Of a stretch of 64,000 nucleotides of DNA, positions 11,728 through 23,605 are shown in pieces. Position 1 is the stretch's first letter. Every line of letters begins with the position of its first letter. The stretch is from Nectonema munidae. Its lineage: Eukaryota > Nematomorpha > Nectonematoida > Nectonematidae. The notes under the pieces are model-generated. The model was not told the DNA's origin and made no database searches. It saw nothing but the letters and a program-made list of their open reading frames with translations. The position numbers were made by a program, and so were the translations under genes. The stretch is from the NCBI GenBank assembly GCA_030549495.1, contig JAUIRK010000903.1:434001-498000 (forward strand), written 5' to 3'.

Positions 11728-12915
11728 TAATGGGCTTGGTTACATAAATTAATAGGAATATACATTTTAGGCTTTAAATTATAGAGTTCTTATACAGTTA
11801 TGTGCCATAAAAATATTTGCCTAGCTCAAAAATGCATGGGATCTTATACAAATGTGGCTACATTACTACCTCTGACCAAATATAGCTCAAATGTGTATTA
11901 CTATAACAAAGAAGTGGACGTAATAAAAAAAATACACTCATACACACTCTCATTCTCACACACACTCAAACACACACATTCAAAATAATGCACATGGCAG
12001 CGTAACTTGCAAATGTGACATATGATGAAGATGTTTTATACATTATTATTACATTTTCTACTATAAATCTTGTTTTCTGTATGGTTGTTTAAAAAATTAC
12101 TTATATTTCAATTGATATTTTTTAACCACATTGTTGTCATAATTTTGTCTATATTTTTACATTTTTATATGTTTACACTTTATTTTTAAGGATTTGGTTA
12201 TTGCTTTAGAATTTTAGATATCTTATGTTGCGATGATTTGAAATCTATTTGCGACAAAGTTTATTAATATTATAAAGTTTTTTTTTTAATTTTATATTTT
12301 TTATTTGTTTTCTATTCTAGTTTTTATATGTCACTAATTAAATAGTTTTCTAAATTTTTTGCCAACTTTTAATTTTAAATTGTTTACTGTAAAACTTTCT
12401 TATTTTTTCAATGTTCTGTTCCCTATTTTATTTAAAAGTTTATTTTTTTAACATTCTAATTTTTTTTTAAATGTGATATTTAAATTATGTTAGTTTAAAA
12501 TATATTTAATGATTTTTCCATTAATTCTAAAACAAGTTTTGCGACCAACATTTATGTTGAGAAATTAAAATTGTGGATCAATATATGAATAAACTATATA
12601 ATCGTATTATTACATTACCTTATTTGAGCATGGGTAAGGTTGGCTAGTTTAATTTCGATGTGTTTATATCTAAAGATTGTCATCAGATATAAAATAAAAA
12701 TTTACTACACAACATTAAAATAAAAGAGCATATTTACTTTACTCTTCTGTATAGTAAGTTTTATTATATCGCTCATGCGAGGTAATAATTTGAGTTGAAA
12801 AGTTTTTCTTAACTCGAAATTTTTTTCAAATTTGTAAGAATTTTACTGTGAAGAAGCATAGGAAGAAGAAAAATAAAGAAACAACAAATGGATAAATAAA
12901 ATCAAATGTTCAAAA
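11728..12915. other. AT-rich DNA with a CA-rich simple repeat
   Basis: No gene is seen. A CA/CT-rich simple-sequence stretch (CACACTCA-type units) lies at about 11935-11985. The rest is long T and A runs. Confidence 0.5.
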
Positions 12916-13351
12916 CAGTAGCGGATCCAAGGGGCGTGCCTCATGGGCCTAGCCCCCCTATGAAAAATGGCTTCGAAAATTACCCTTACCAATCTATACT
13001 CTTACATCTATAAAAATAAATTTTTGCAATTTATTCATGGCAAAATAATGTTAAAAATATGAAAACATGGGTAATTAGTGATTCTAAAAGACATTACAGC
13101 TGTCGTATTCTCTGAAGGCTTTTAGCAAAATTGCAAAAAATAGGGTTTTGAAATCTCTATATCCTATTGTATCTCTATATTAATATTTCTTTCACCCTTC
13201 ACCTGTAGAAAAGACTGTGTGAAGGTGTTAAGATTAATGTAAATTTACAAATTTAGTGTTATTTTATAGTTCTCTAATTCTTTTAGAAATATTATTAGTT
13301 AAAAATTTTAGAGAGGCTAGAGCCCCCTCTTGCCCTTTCCTCCGATATGCC
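12916..13351. mobile_element. Probable hAT-type MITE
   Basis: It begins CAGTAGCGGATCCAAGGGGC, with GCCTAGCCCCCCTATG just inside. The far end carries the degenerate counterpart AGCCCCCTCTTGCCC followed by TCCGATATGC. The CAGTRGCGGATCC start is typical of hAT MITEs in many animals. The right boundary and the target duplication are not clear. Confidence 0.45.
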
Positions 13352-16300
13352 TTAACGATACATTTGAAATATTTTATCTACATTGTTTTAATATGTATGC
13401 AATATATTTCAGCAAAAATACTGATATTATTGTTTTCACATGTCTTAGTGATGGTGTCTAATATTTTTTTAATGTATAAGCATCGTCTATGCAATAAAAT
13501 TCAATAAAGTAATAAGTTGATCTTTGCGAACGATGATTTGCATATAAGATAGGAGCAGTGCTTACTCCAAATCTAGATAATGATTATTTAAATCTGATTC
13601 TCTATTTTTTTTAATTACCACTTTGTTTATGATTGGTTCATTTTAAAAATCTGATTCTGAATAGTAAAAAAAACATATTTATAGATATTTACAGTCGAGT
13701 TTAGGTATCTGTCGAAAGATGGATTGCTTCGCTAAAATATGCATATAGTTGTTCGTCATAGCTATCAAACACTAAATGACAGGTGTCTGATTTTAGGAAT
13801 GAAAAATTGCTGTTCTACGCTTTTTTTCTACTTTGTAAGCGGATTGGTACACAATTGTGTTGCTTCGATATAGAAGTGCTACTTGAAACTCAGTTGTTAG
13901 TTCCCCACGAAACTGCTTGTTCTCTAGGTCCGATTTGATTCTGATTCTCATTTTAGTTTTTTTTAATTATGATTCTGATTACGATTCTAGGTATTTCTGC
14001 GATTCTCATTATAATCAGAATCGACATCATCTCTAGACAGAGGCGGAGTGGGCAAAATGCACCCCAACGAACCACAAGCTATATGTGAACTCTCTTTATG
14101 TGGGCATAGCTGCATCTTGAAATTTACCATTTTTAAAAGGTATTTTTCGTTTGTTTTCAAAACTTCTGCACAAACATGAAAGTTTTAAGTTCAAAACGAG
14201 TGTTAAAAGGCATGCAAAATAACAGCTGAAAATTATCAAATAATATTTTTGCCAAAGAACCTTGAATGACTTTTATGTATTTGCAATTTACTACTATGCT
14301 TTTGAAATTTTTTATAAAACTAAATTTTATTGTGGCCCGCTAAACCTTATGTAGAGTTCGACCCTTCTTCCTTCTAAAAATTTTTACCCACTTCTATTAT
14401 ATTGGAAAAATTTGCCATGCTGAATTTTCATTAAGGTATTTTGATTGGTTGAAGAACTAATATATTAAATACCTTTATTTTTTAATTTTTATGTATCAAT
14501 AAAGTCAATTTTTTTCGGTAAAAAGTCAAAATTTAGTCAATATTTTGTTAAAAAAAACTTTGTGAAAGTTCTCTTCCCAAATTATTTATATGGAATTTTG
14601 TTTTATTTTTCATATTTTTCAATCTCCAATCTTGCATTTGTGCCCCATAATATAAAATTTTATCTGCCTTAAATTATATAAAAAAACTTATTTAAAAAGA
14701 TAAACGATTCTTTTTTAAAACCTGAGGCTTAAACGATTTAAATTCCCAAGGTTTACTCTCAACCTCCATGTTTATGTTTTTATTAGAAAAACTGTTTAAG
14801 AAAAATTATATAAGACAACTATTTTATATTTTATTATAAATCTTAAAATATTTTTACAATTTAGATTAAATGTTGAACAAGTTTTCTATCAATTCATTTT
14901 TCAATAAAAAATATATTTTTTCTTCTTTTTTCATAAAAATTATAGTTCAAGTTATTTTTTTGTTTAATTTTCTATTTAAAATGTTTTTTTATTTGTTGGT
15001 TTTTAGAAATTTTTAGCTGCCCTAATTATCATAATCCTCCAACCAATTGTATGTTAATTAATTTTTAGTTTTAATATAAGTATTTCATTTCTTTTTAAAG
15101 TGTTGTATGATTATGATTACAAGGTATAGTTTTGCAATGGAAAATATCTATATACTATTCATGGAATATCAATAAGTTATGAATTTATTTAAGCCTGGCT
15201 ATAACAGACGCATGTTAATTACGAATATTTTCATTCGCATAAATATCCGCTATATTCATTACTTTCGAAATCTCTTGCCATATTGTTAATTCATCATTGA
15301 TATATTTTTTACATATTTTAATTACCATTCAAAACTCGATTGATCTAAACGTATGATGAATCAGAATACTACACATCTACAGAGAATTTATTCTTGTGTA
15401 ACATCTAGTACAGGGCTGTTTTTGTGACTAATATAGTTCCTGGAGGTAAAAAATTATATTTATACTTGATAAATTTAGATTGTGATGACCTGAAAAATTA
15501 TAAATATTTTTTGTTTAATTTGTGAATCCATCCAATAAAGTCATCGATTCCTTTTTTTTTTAAATAATTAACAGAAAGATGATTAATATTTTAAATGCTC
15601 TGGTATTTTTATGCTCTCCAATTGCTGTAATTATAGCTTACATCTGTTTAACGTCGTGATAAATTTATTTTAAAAAACAAATTTTTTTCGTAGTAAGTCT
15701 CAATTTTCAAAAAATTATCTTTTAATTTTAAAATTCTAAAAAAAGTTTTGATCCATTATAAAAAAATCAACATTTTAGATTTTCTTAAATTATTAGTAAA
15801 ATAAATCTTGATTTGTTGAATCTTCAAAAGAATATTTATGCAAAAATATATTCAATTTTTAAATTTAGTATAAGAGTTGCAACAATTTTATTCAATTTCA
15901 GATAAACCTAAATAAGTTTTTTTACTCTCTGATTAGTTGTAATCTTTAACTAACAATAGTAACTGTGAAAATGTAGGTTAGTGTTAGTTTTTTAGACAAA
16001 AAATAATTCTTCTCATCACGCGTTATTCATCAGATTATATGCGACAAAGGTCAACAAACAGTGAGCAAAGATAAAGCTCGTACCACTCAAAGCCCGTTAA
16101 CCAGCTTAAATAGTGCTTGGTGAAATTCTATCGATTTTTAACTTCATAAGACAAAAATAGAAGATATTAAGGGAAATTAGTATAAGAAGTTTGCGAAGCC
16201 AAATCTATTTTTAAAATTAAAAAATTTCAATTCTTCCTTAATATCGTACTGTTTCTTTTCATCGCGCATAAAAACCTAATAAAAATTGGGTTTTTAATTA

Positions 16301-16443
16301 ATAAGCTAAGGTCACTTGAGAAATTACAGGATCCTATTGGTACACTTTTTTCGCTTCAAGATCCACACATGAACCACTTATTTATGTTCAGTTTTTACAT
16401 TTACTGCTTCTGTTTGCGGTGTTTAGAAGCTTGGCTGAGCAAG
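13352..16443. other. AT-rich DNA, upstream region of PRPF31
   Basis: About 3 kb without a credible gene. Near 13600 and 13925-14030 are clusters of GATTCTGATT-like motifs; CAGAGGCGGAGTGGGC at 14039 looks like an element end, but no partner was found. The last few hundred bases should contain the PRPF31 promoter and non-coding first exon. The probable exon ends at 16443 (CTGAGCAAG), and no TATA box can be picked out. Confidence 0.4.
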
Positions 16444-16750
16444 GTACGTTAATTTACACTTCATAGGATTCAAAGGCTATTAGTATAAATATTTTAAATG
16501 ATTCATCGAAAAGAAAATAAGCCAGTAGCCAGTAATAATTTAAGTTTCTTTTCTGCAACTAATATTTTTCGAAAAAAAGTTTAATTTTTGAAAAAAGTAT
16601 CCTATGAGTGAGTATTAAGAACGCGACTAAAAAATTGAATGATACTAATGTTAAGTTTTTTCGTTTTGATTTTTATTAATTTTACTGTAAATGTGTTGTG
16701 TGTGTAGGACTTTTTCTGTGCACATAGGCTTATCATTTTTTTACATTTAG
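16444..16750 (+). other. Probable 5'UTR intron of PRPF31
   Basis: The donor context AAG|GTACGT at 16441-16449 is close to the ideal U1 match. The acceptor TTTTTTTACATTTAG ends at 16750, with a pyrimidine tract. Splicing would join a non-coding exon to the two bases before the start ATG at 16753. A competing AG lies at about 16706-16710. This is the only intron I can support near either gene. Confidence 0.6.
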
Positions 16751-16752
16751 AT

Positions 16753-18366
16753 ATGTCCTTAGCAGAAGAACTGATTGCTGATTTGGAGAGTGATGATGGA
16801 GAGGAAGTTTACAGTGACGCTGAAAAAAGTGACATGGATACAAGTTCTCTGGGAGATGATAAAGAATCCAAAACAATATCGACGCTGACAGCCACTAGTG
16901 GTGATAAAAGCTGCAAAGAAACACGAATCAGTTCGATTGCCAAACTTTGGAAGAGTGAAAAGCTTGAAAAAGTTTTAGCAAGTACACAAGCTCTTGAAGA
17001 TGTCGCGAATGTTTCGGGTGTTTGTGCCGACTCCTCGAATTCCTTTGCTGAAAACCAAAAATATTACGGTCTTATCCTTACTTCTATAAACATAATCGTG
17101 GAGATAGATAATGAAGTGGATCTCATTCACAAATTCATTCGCGATATGTATTCAAAGAAGTTTCCAGAACTTGAATCACTCGTGCCAATGCCAATGGAAT
17201 ACATCCTCACTGTGAGCGTTTTGTTGCACAAAGCGTTGAATGTAGCTAAAAACTTCGAAGAATTGAGTCCATTTCTGCCACAAGCAACCATTATGATTGT
17301 CAGCGTCAGTGCCTCCACAACGCAAGGCAAAGGAATCAGTGAAAGTGAGGTTTCACGAATAGAAGAAGCTTGCAAAATGGCGATTAGTTTGAATGAATCG
17401 CGAATCAAAATTACAAAATATGTCGAATCCAGAATGACCTTCATGGCCCCCAATCTGTCCAGGGTTGTGGGCGTGACTTGTGCTGCTAAGTTGATTGGGC
17501 TTGCAGGAGGCTTGTCCGCTTTATCCAAGATTCCAGCCAGCAATGCTCAACTAATTGGTAGGCACCAAAAAACTTTAATGGGATTTTCATCTACTTCTCA
17601 ACTCTCGCATACTGGCGCCATATATCAGTCTCCCCTCGTACAGTTGTCTCCTCCTGATCTGCGCCGTAAAATCAGTCGCCTCGTTTGCAATAAAGCCATT
17701 CTCGCTGCTCGAATCGATACGTTCTATCAAAGCACTGATGGCTCAGCTGGCCAAAACTTTGTTGAAGAAATCAATAAACGAGTCGAAAAAATGCAAGAGC
17801 CCCCTCCCGTTAAGCAGATCAAGGCTTTGCCAGCACCTCTACAGCCTACATCCAAGAAAAGAGGAGGGCGAAAGTACAGAAAAATGAAAGAGAGATATGG
17901 ATTAACCGATCTTCGAAAGGATGCCAATCGATTAAACTTTGGTGATGTTGAGGAAGATGCTTACCAAGAAGATCTAGGTTTTTCATTGGGTAGAATTAAC
18001 AAATCAAAAGATGGCAGATTGAGAATCGCTAAAGCAAACACGAAAACAAACGTAAAATTGTCCAAATCACTGCAAAAAACGATACAAAAACAAAACCTAC
18101 TTGGTCGCCACGCTGGTAACTTGTCAACAATAGGCTCATCTCATTCAACGCATACTGGGTTTTCCACTGCCAAGCCTTCCTTTGGCTCGCGTTCGTCTGT
18201 ATCAAGGGATGGAATTGCTGGCACTGCGTCCATTGTGGCTTTTACGCCATTCCAAGGCCTAGAAATCATTAATCCTAATGCAGCTGAGACCTTGAATCAA
18301 TCAAATGCCAAATACTTCTCAAATACTTCTAATTTTATAAATCTCAAAGATTCAATAGAACACTAA
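16753..18366 (+). CDS. PRPF31: U4/U6 small nuclear ribonucleoprotein Prp31
   Basis: A 537-residue protein, slightly longer than the human 499-residue protein, matching along its whole length. Prp31 binds the U4 snRNA 5' stem-loop together with the 15.5K protein and holds U4/U6 to U5 in the tri-snRNP, in the nucleus. It starts MSLAEELIADLE like its relatives, followed by an acidic N-terminus (about 10-40). The coiled-coil/NOSIC part is at about 100-165 (IHKFIRDMYSKKFPELESLV). The Nop RNA-protein binding domain is at about 215-335 (YVESRMTFMAPNLS; KTLMGFSSTSQLSHTG, with the conserved His286). The Prp31 C-terminal domain begins at about 348, with EPPPVKQIKALPAP and the nuclear signal KKRGGRKYRKMKE (368-380), then ANRLNFGDVEEDAYQEDLGF. 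The TASIVAFTPFQGLEIINP block near 491 ends the conserved part. Extra length lies in a Ser/Thr-rich linker, about 440-490. The frame has no intron and is GC-richer than its flanks. Confidence 0.98.
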   Translation: MSLAEELIADLESDDGEEVYSDAEKSDMDTSSLGDDKESKTISTLTATSGDKSCKETRISSIAKLWKSEKLEKVLASTQALEDVANVSGVCADSSNSFAENQKYYGLILTSINIIVEIDNEVDLIHKFIRDMYSKKFPELESLVPMPMEYILTVSVLLHKALNVAKNFEELSPFLPQATIMIVSVSASTTQGKGISESEVSRIEEACKMAISLNESRIKITKYVESRMTFMAPNLSRVVGVTCAAKLIGLAGGLSALSKIPASNAQLIGRHQKTLMGFSSTSQLSHTGAIYQSPLVQLSPPDLRRKISRLVCNKAILAARIDTFYQSTDGSAGQNFVEEINKRVEKMQEPPPVKQIKALPAPLQPTSKKRGGRKYRKMKERYGLTDLRKDANRLNFGDVEEDAYQEDLGFSLGRINKSKDGRLRIAKANTKTNVKLSKSLQKTIQKQNLLGRHAGNLSTIGSSHSTHTGFSTAKPSFGSRSSVSRDGIAGTASIVAFTPFQGLEIINPNAAETLNQSNAKYFSNTSNFINLKDSIEH

Positions 18367-18644
18367 TGCGATTATTTATTTTGCTTTTGTAAAATGAAAG
18401 TTTAAGCTTTTTATCTCTCATCTTATGTAATATACAAGTCAATGGTAAGATAGGCCACAGACAGTATTCCCAAGTTATGAAAAATAACAAAAATTATTGG
18501 CGCTCCAAAATTCGCTCAAGTAGAAATCGGAAATCTTTTGCGATCTACACATAATTTTGAACAAAGGATACTAAAAATTCAGAATATTTTTATTTTCATT
18601 GATGAGCTTTGATTTAAATATTTTTATGTGTACGAGTCAGTAAG
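18367..18644. other. 3' flank of PRPF31
   Basis: This should hold the 3'UTR and cleavage site. No perfect AATAAA lies close to the stop; a variant signal such as the AATATA at 18429 is possible. Confidence 0.3.
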
Positions 18645-18787
18645 TCGTCCTTTTTCACTTTAAATTCATCATTTTTTCTCCTAAATTCGTCCTTTTTCAC
18701 TTTATATTTCTCCCTTTTTATTTTAAAATCGTCCTTTTTCGTTTTAAAATCGTCCTTTTTTATTTTAAATTCGTCTTCTTATTTTCA
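18645..18787 (-). repeat. 21-bp minisatellite, about 7 units (KDELKMK type)
   Basis: Exact 21-base periodicity: six full units and one partial, plus strand CGTCCTTTTTCACTTTAAAT-like. On the minus strand each unit reads as seven codons of the KDEFKIK/KDELKMK kind. The same minisatellite recurs in plus orientation at 51734-52016. Units here are more diverged, with stops in places, so coding is unlikely. Confidence 0.9.
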
Positions 18788-19569
18788 TGTTGCCGACCCA
18801 TTAATTATGATTTTCAATGCTTGAACTAATCGACCAAAATCTTGCAAATCTTGTGTTTATCAGAAGCAATTTCATCCCCACTATGAATTTAATTTTTCTC
18901 TGTAAACTCTATTAAATTCAAGCTGATATTTGTGCTTTTATATTTTATCATCCTTTAAAAATAGGTGATTTAGTGAATTTTATTTCCAACGATTTATATT
19001 CTTGTCTGCAATCTATTTATTCATCTACATACATAATATTTTAAGAAGACATCATTCTAAAATATTATTGACTTATAATTCAGGATTTGTGAGTAAATTA
19101 CTTAAATAAAGAAACAATAAAAATGAGTAACTAGAACAAACGCAATTGGAAAACGTATTAAAAATGGAATGATACTGGTATCCAAACTCAACCCGAATAA
19201 AGTCCAAATAGCAGAGTTTGGAACGGCATTTTCGATCCATGTTTCGCTGTCTGAATTTTGCTGGTCTCTCTTACAACCATATTTTTCTTTATTTTATTCT
19301 AATTTTCTACAATTTTCGCATATTTTGTTTTCCAAAAACCTTTAGTTACTAACTTAAAAGCCTTCAGATAGCTTCTTTTTTGATCAAAACTTATTCAAAA
19401 AAATTGTCATTAAAAGAATTTTAATCTGTGGTATAATCATAATCTCTTCTTAATCCTTGTATCATTTAAAGAAAGAAGATTTACTTTCTAATGTTTAAAT
19501 CCATCATCATCATCTTTGCTCATTTCTTCAATAAAAATACAAGTTTTATATGTATCTTCTTTGCAAAAT
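18788..19569. other. AT-rich DNA, no gene seen
   Basis: Featureless spacer between the minisatellite and the LTR-element fragment. Confidence 0.4.
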
Positions 19570-20720
19570 GAAGCATACGCGATCATAGGGAGCTCAAAAG
19601 AAATGGAAGCACTAGCTGTTAGGACGACATTTTACGGTAGTCACAGACTAGTACGCACTATCTTACATGTTTAATAAACAACATTCTGGAAAAATAAAAA
19701 ATGCACGTTTTTAATTTGGAGAATTGAACTGGCTTCTTATGACTGCTGTGAGATACCAGAAAGGTAGCCTTCATGTTGCAGACACGTTTTCAAGAGCAGT
19801 CTTGACTGCACTAGATAGTTCTCAGTTCTATAACATAGACAAAAGCAGCTCTGTCATTCCTGAATAATGAGAATGGATTTTGTTCTTAATAAAAATTTTA
19901 CATTTTCAATTGTAGAAGTACAACATTTCAAATCTAACATTTTCAATTGTAGGAAATTACAAATAATTGTAAAATTTGTAATGAAAATAAATCCAGTTCT
20001 ATAAACCTCAACAAACGTCCATGGTAAAGGCTACTAGACCATGGTACCCTAAGTGTAACACGTATTTTCTAACAATCATTAATGAGAGTCAGGTTTCCAT
20101 TCGTATTTTCTTGTAAAAATATCAACGTTTCGACAATAAATTGAGCTCATTATTTTCTATATTTGGTACTCCTAATTATGTTCATAGTGATAGAGACTGC
20201 TCCTCTTTCCTATCATAAGAATTACATAAGTATTTGCTAAAACTTGGAGTTGTAATGAGTCTACTCGATACAATCCTACAGGCAACTAAAAAAAAATTGG
20301 AAAAGTATTAGTTTGGCATTGAAAGCACACAACTTAGATTTGAAAGCATGGAAAGTAGTAGTAGTAGTAGTAGTAGTAGTCCGCTGTAGGATGGACTCCT
20401 CACAATAGGTTTATGTCTTTTTCCTGACGCTATACTTTTGGAGTCTTTTTACCTTCTTGGCTTATCACTCCTTGCCCAGTACTTTTCAAAAGAAACCCAA
20501 GAAATGACAAGTACACTCTACATGTGGATCAAGTAGAACTGTTACAGATGACTCCATCGTATGCCGTTAAGTATGTTCGTTTGGCCAATGGAAGCGAGAC
20601 AACTCTCAATCTAAAAGACTTAGCTCCCTTAGAACAGTATTTTCCAAAATCTCCAAACCATATTCCACTAATGACTCTCATCCTGCCATTTCCTCGCATA
20701 CTATAGAGAAGGAAAACAAC
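19570..20720 (+). mobile_element. Fossil fragment of a Ty3/Gypsy-type LTR retrotransposon
   Basis: Recognisable parts lie in order: the end of the reverse transcriptase-linked RNase H region (about 19600-19830), integrase zinc-binding and core regions (about 20000-20300), and the integrase C-terminal tail (about 20470-20690). The fragment is broken many times and no LTRs were seen, so it is old and inactive. A (TAG)n microsatellite near 20356-20380 lies within it, in a stretch that looks like a later insertion. The family is judged from conserved Gypsy residue patterns; no clade can be assigned. Confidence 0.7.
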
Positions 20721-20910
20721 GTTTAGGATATTGAATTAAACATTGACACAAACCTCACTCAACTGATTGTCAAAGCCACATTTAACACTGCCATCAACAC
20801 CAATTAAAATCAACGTTTTAATATTAAACACGTTACTCTAACTACCTTAGATGGTGATTCGACTGTCTAAGAACATGCAATAAACATGCACACTTGTCGT
20901 TACAGCTAAG

Positions 20911-23605
20911 TGCCTATTAGTGTGGAGCTAAATTTGTCCGCTGAAGTGCTGGGGGCGTAAAGTGCCCCCGAATTTTTTCTCAGATATTAATAAGTTTTTA
21001 TAAATATTTTTAATGTTACATATATATTTCAACTATGCTGAATTCAGTGGTGATGTCCATTTTTTTTTTTATCAAAATCAATCAAACCTGTCAAAAAATT
21101 GATTTATATTTGTGTCAGCTCATCTCAAAAAAGAACTTTTTATTTAAATAATTATATAAAGTTTTTTACGCATGTATACTAGGGAGACAACTATTCAACA
21201 TTTTTTTAAATTCAACTTCCTGTGCCATTTTTAGATGAACTTTTATATATAAATCACCAAAATAAACTTTTTTTGGTGATATCTCGAAAAAAGGTCACCC
21301 ATAACATGAGTTTTATTATCAGCTCACTCAATCGCAAGTATGGTTTTCTCATTTTTATTTAAATTCATCGAAACTGAATATATATGCCCATAAAATAAAA
21401 TTTTGTTTTTTTAGATTTTTTAATATGTCGTTCAAAATAAGTTGCAATATAATTGAAAAAAACAAAAAAAATAGGGGCTGAATTTGACGCAGTTTCAAAC
21501 ATTTCTGAGCAGAACTAAGATTCTTTATTTTCATTAGAAATATGTTTTCTTATGTGTTTGAAAATACTTTTAAGAATTTATTTTGAACAGATTTTTTCTC
21601 TCAAAGCATTCTGATTAAAGAATCTTCTTGATGATCTTAGACTTTTTTTTATCAGTATCGTCTATTTTATTATCAGTCCTGAATATTTGTCAACCAATCC
21701 CAGTTCAAATGTTTTTTTTCTGATGAATCATTCGCGATGTTCATTGTTCAATTACAAAAGTTTGTCCACCTTTTTCATTTAAAATATTCTCTCTTTCACG
21801 CAAAAGGAAAAATATGGACAAATTCAATTTTGATAACCCTGACCTATATAAATTTTCAGATTTCCTACCTATCTTAGTTAAATGGTAATTGTATTCCTAG
21901 ATGTTATAGATTTAAAGATTTTTCACTTGTAGAAGAGGAACTTCTTTTTCACCGTCAAAATCTTTTTTGAAGCACCCAATATTAGATCATTACACCACTT
22001 CCTAGTTCATTAGAACATGGTAGATCTTACATTTAGTCAAGATAAATATATTTTTTTAATTATTTCTTTTGATCACACGTTCTCTTTTCAATTAGTTTTC
22101 AGGTTGCTTCCTTCTCTCATACTAATTTTCAAAAGATTTTATGTTTTATTTTTTAAATAAATATTTCATACTCAAGATGATTGAAGAAAGTATTATAAGC
22201 CAAAATATACAAAAAAATATATTTTTACTAGAGATGTATCGGATATCCGCATATGCTGATCATTCGCAAATATTTTTACATCCTCATCCGCGGATTTTTT
22301 TCATGTTAACATTCGCATTCGCAATTTTAAATTATTTTTTATAAATATCTTGAAACTTTTCCTATTTTTTTGTTTAAAACTTACAAGTTTGTTATGTCTT
22401 TAAATTCTAGTAAAAAATATTAAAAAAAAGGATTAAAATAGTAAGATACTGTAAAATATAAAACATAACTTTTTAAAAATATTTTATATCCGCATAAAAA
22501 TTTAATTTGGATAACCGCATCCGCTAGGATGTCAAATAAAATATCCCCATCGGCGGATGTAAAAAAATTCACATCCGATACATCTCTAATTTTTACTATA
22601 TAACTAATATACATCGATTTTTTGAAAAAATTTTACTGAACTATATTCATACATCACTAAATCAATTGCCACTTCCAGATATTTTTTTCCCGTATTAGCC
22701 AAAATGGAGTACAGAAATAAAATAAGCATAGTCGATTTGGTATAAAAATAGATATTTTATTTGAAAAGATATTTTATTTTTTTGGAAATATTTTTGAAAA
22801 CAGTAGAAGTAAACCGCAAATCTAAGTGAAGCTTTCAGATATTTTAAAACGATAAATGCCAAAGATGAGTCCAAAAAATGAAACCAGCATCTTCCAATTC
22901 ATATAAAAACAGATATTTTATTTAAATTTTAAAAATATTTATGTAGACATTAGACGTAAATCGAACATTTGATTGACACTTTCATATATTTTAAAACGTC
23001 TAAATGCAAAAACTGATTTCAGAAATACAACTAACATGGTTAATTTGGTATAAAACATATATTTCATGTATAATTAGAATATTTTTGGAGATAATTTTTA
23101 GAAGTAACCCGCTTACACTGACAGATATTTTACGACAATGAAACCAGCATGATCGATTTGGTATAAAAACATATATTTCATGTAAAATTTTTCACATCCG
23201 AAATCTAAAAAATGAGTTCGCAAATGAAACCAGCATGGCCTATTTGGTATAACACATATATTTTATGTAAAATTTGAAGGAATGTTTTATTAGATATATT
23301 TCTGATCAATCAAAATTTTGATTACATTTTCTAAAAAGTAGCCATGATTATTGAAAAAATTAAATATATAAAGTTAACTATATATATAGGTTAACTACAG
23401 ATAATGTCAAAATTTTGTTTAAAAATTTTAATTTTTAATTTTGATTGACAGTTTTTGACATGAGAGTGTCATTCAACTGAATGACATGGTATCAAAAGAT
23501 GCAGCTAGCGATTTTAGGAAAAGTCACGAAATTTAAAGGGATTTTTTAATTCAGCCAATTGTGTACAATTCATTTTTTAGTGAAGGGGGGGGGGCGTTTT
23601 GCAAT
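20911..23605 (+). mobile_element. Family L large TTAA repeat, copy 2
   Basis: The 5' end is degenerate (GCCTATTAGTGTGGAGCTAA), followed by the family's AATTTGTCCGCTGAAGTGCT module and GGGGGCGTAAAGTGCCCCC hairpin. Then come one or two units of the 5' array (20990-21270), the central unique part (21270-22720, with a nested MITE at 22229-22588), about five units of the 3' array (22720-23280), and the conserved 3' part with CAAAAGATGCAGCTAGCG. It ends near a G-run at 23585-23595; the terminal AGCACTAATAGGG motif has decayed. It has no coding capacity. Confidence 0.8.
22229..22588. mobile_element. hAT MITE with perfect TIRs and target duplication
   Basis: A 360-bp element with 16-base perfect inverted ends, TAGAGATGTATCGGAT / ATCCGATACATCTCTA, flanked by the identical 8-mer ATTTTTAC (22221-22228 and 22589-22596). 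TAGAG ends and 8-bp duplications mark the hAT superfamily. It carries CATCCGC/GCGGATG sub-repeats inside. Family L copy 3 has the empty site at 33182-33189, with a single ATTTTTAC in the same context, which confirms the boundaries. The intact ends suggest a fairly recent insertion. Confidence 0.95.

Noticed and set aside
13571-14036. Possible hAT MITE with TCTAGA... and ...CTCTAGA ends
   Set aside because: The ends match poorly and the flanking 8-mers differ; only scattered GATTCTGATT motifs support it.
17127-17543. 138-codon minus frame
   Set aside because: Antisense shadow of PRPF31, kept open by that gene's codon use.
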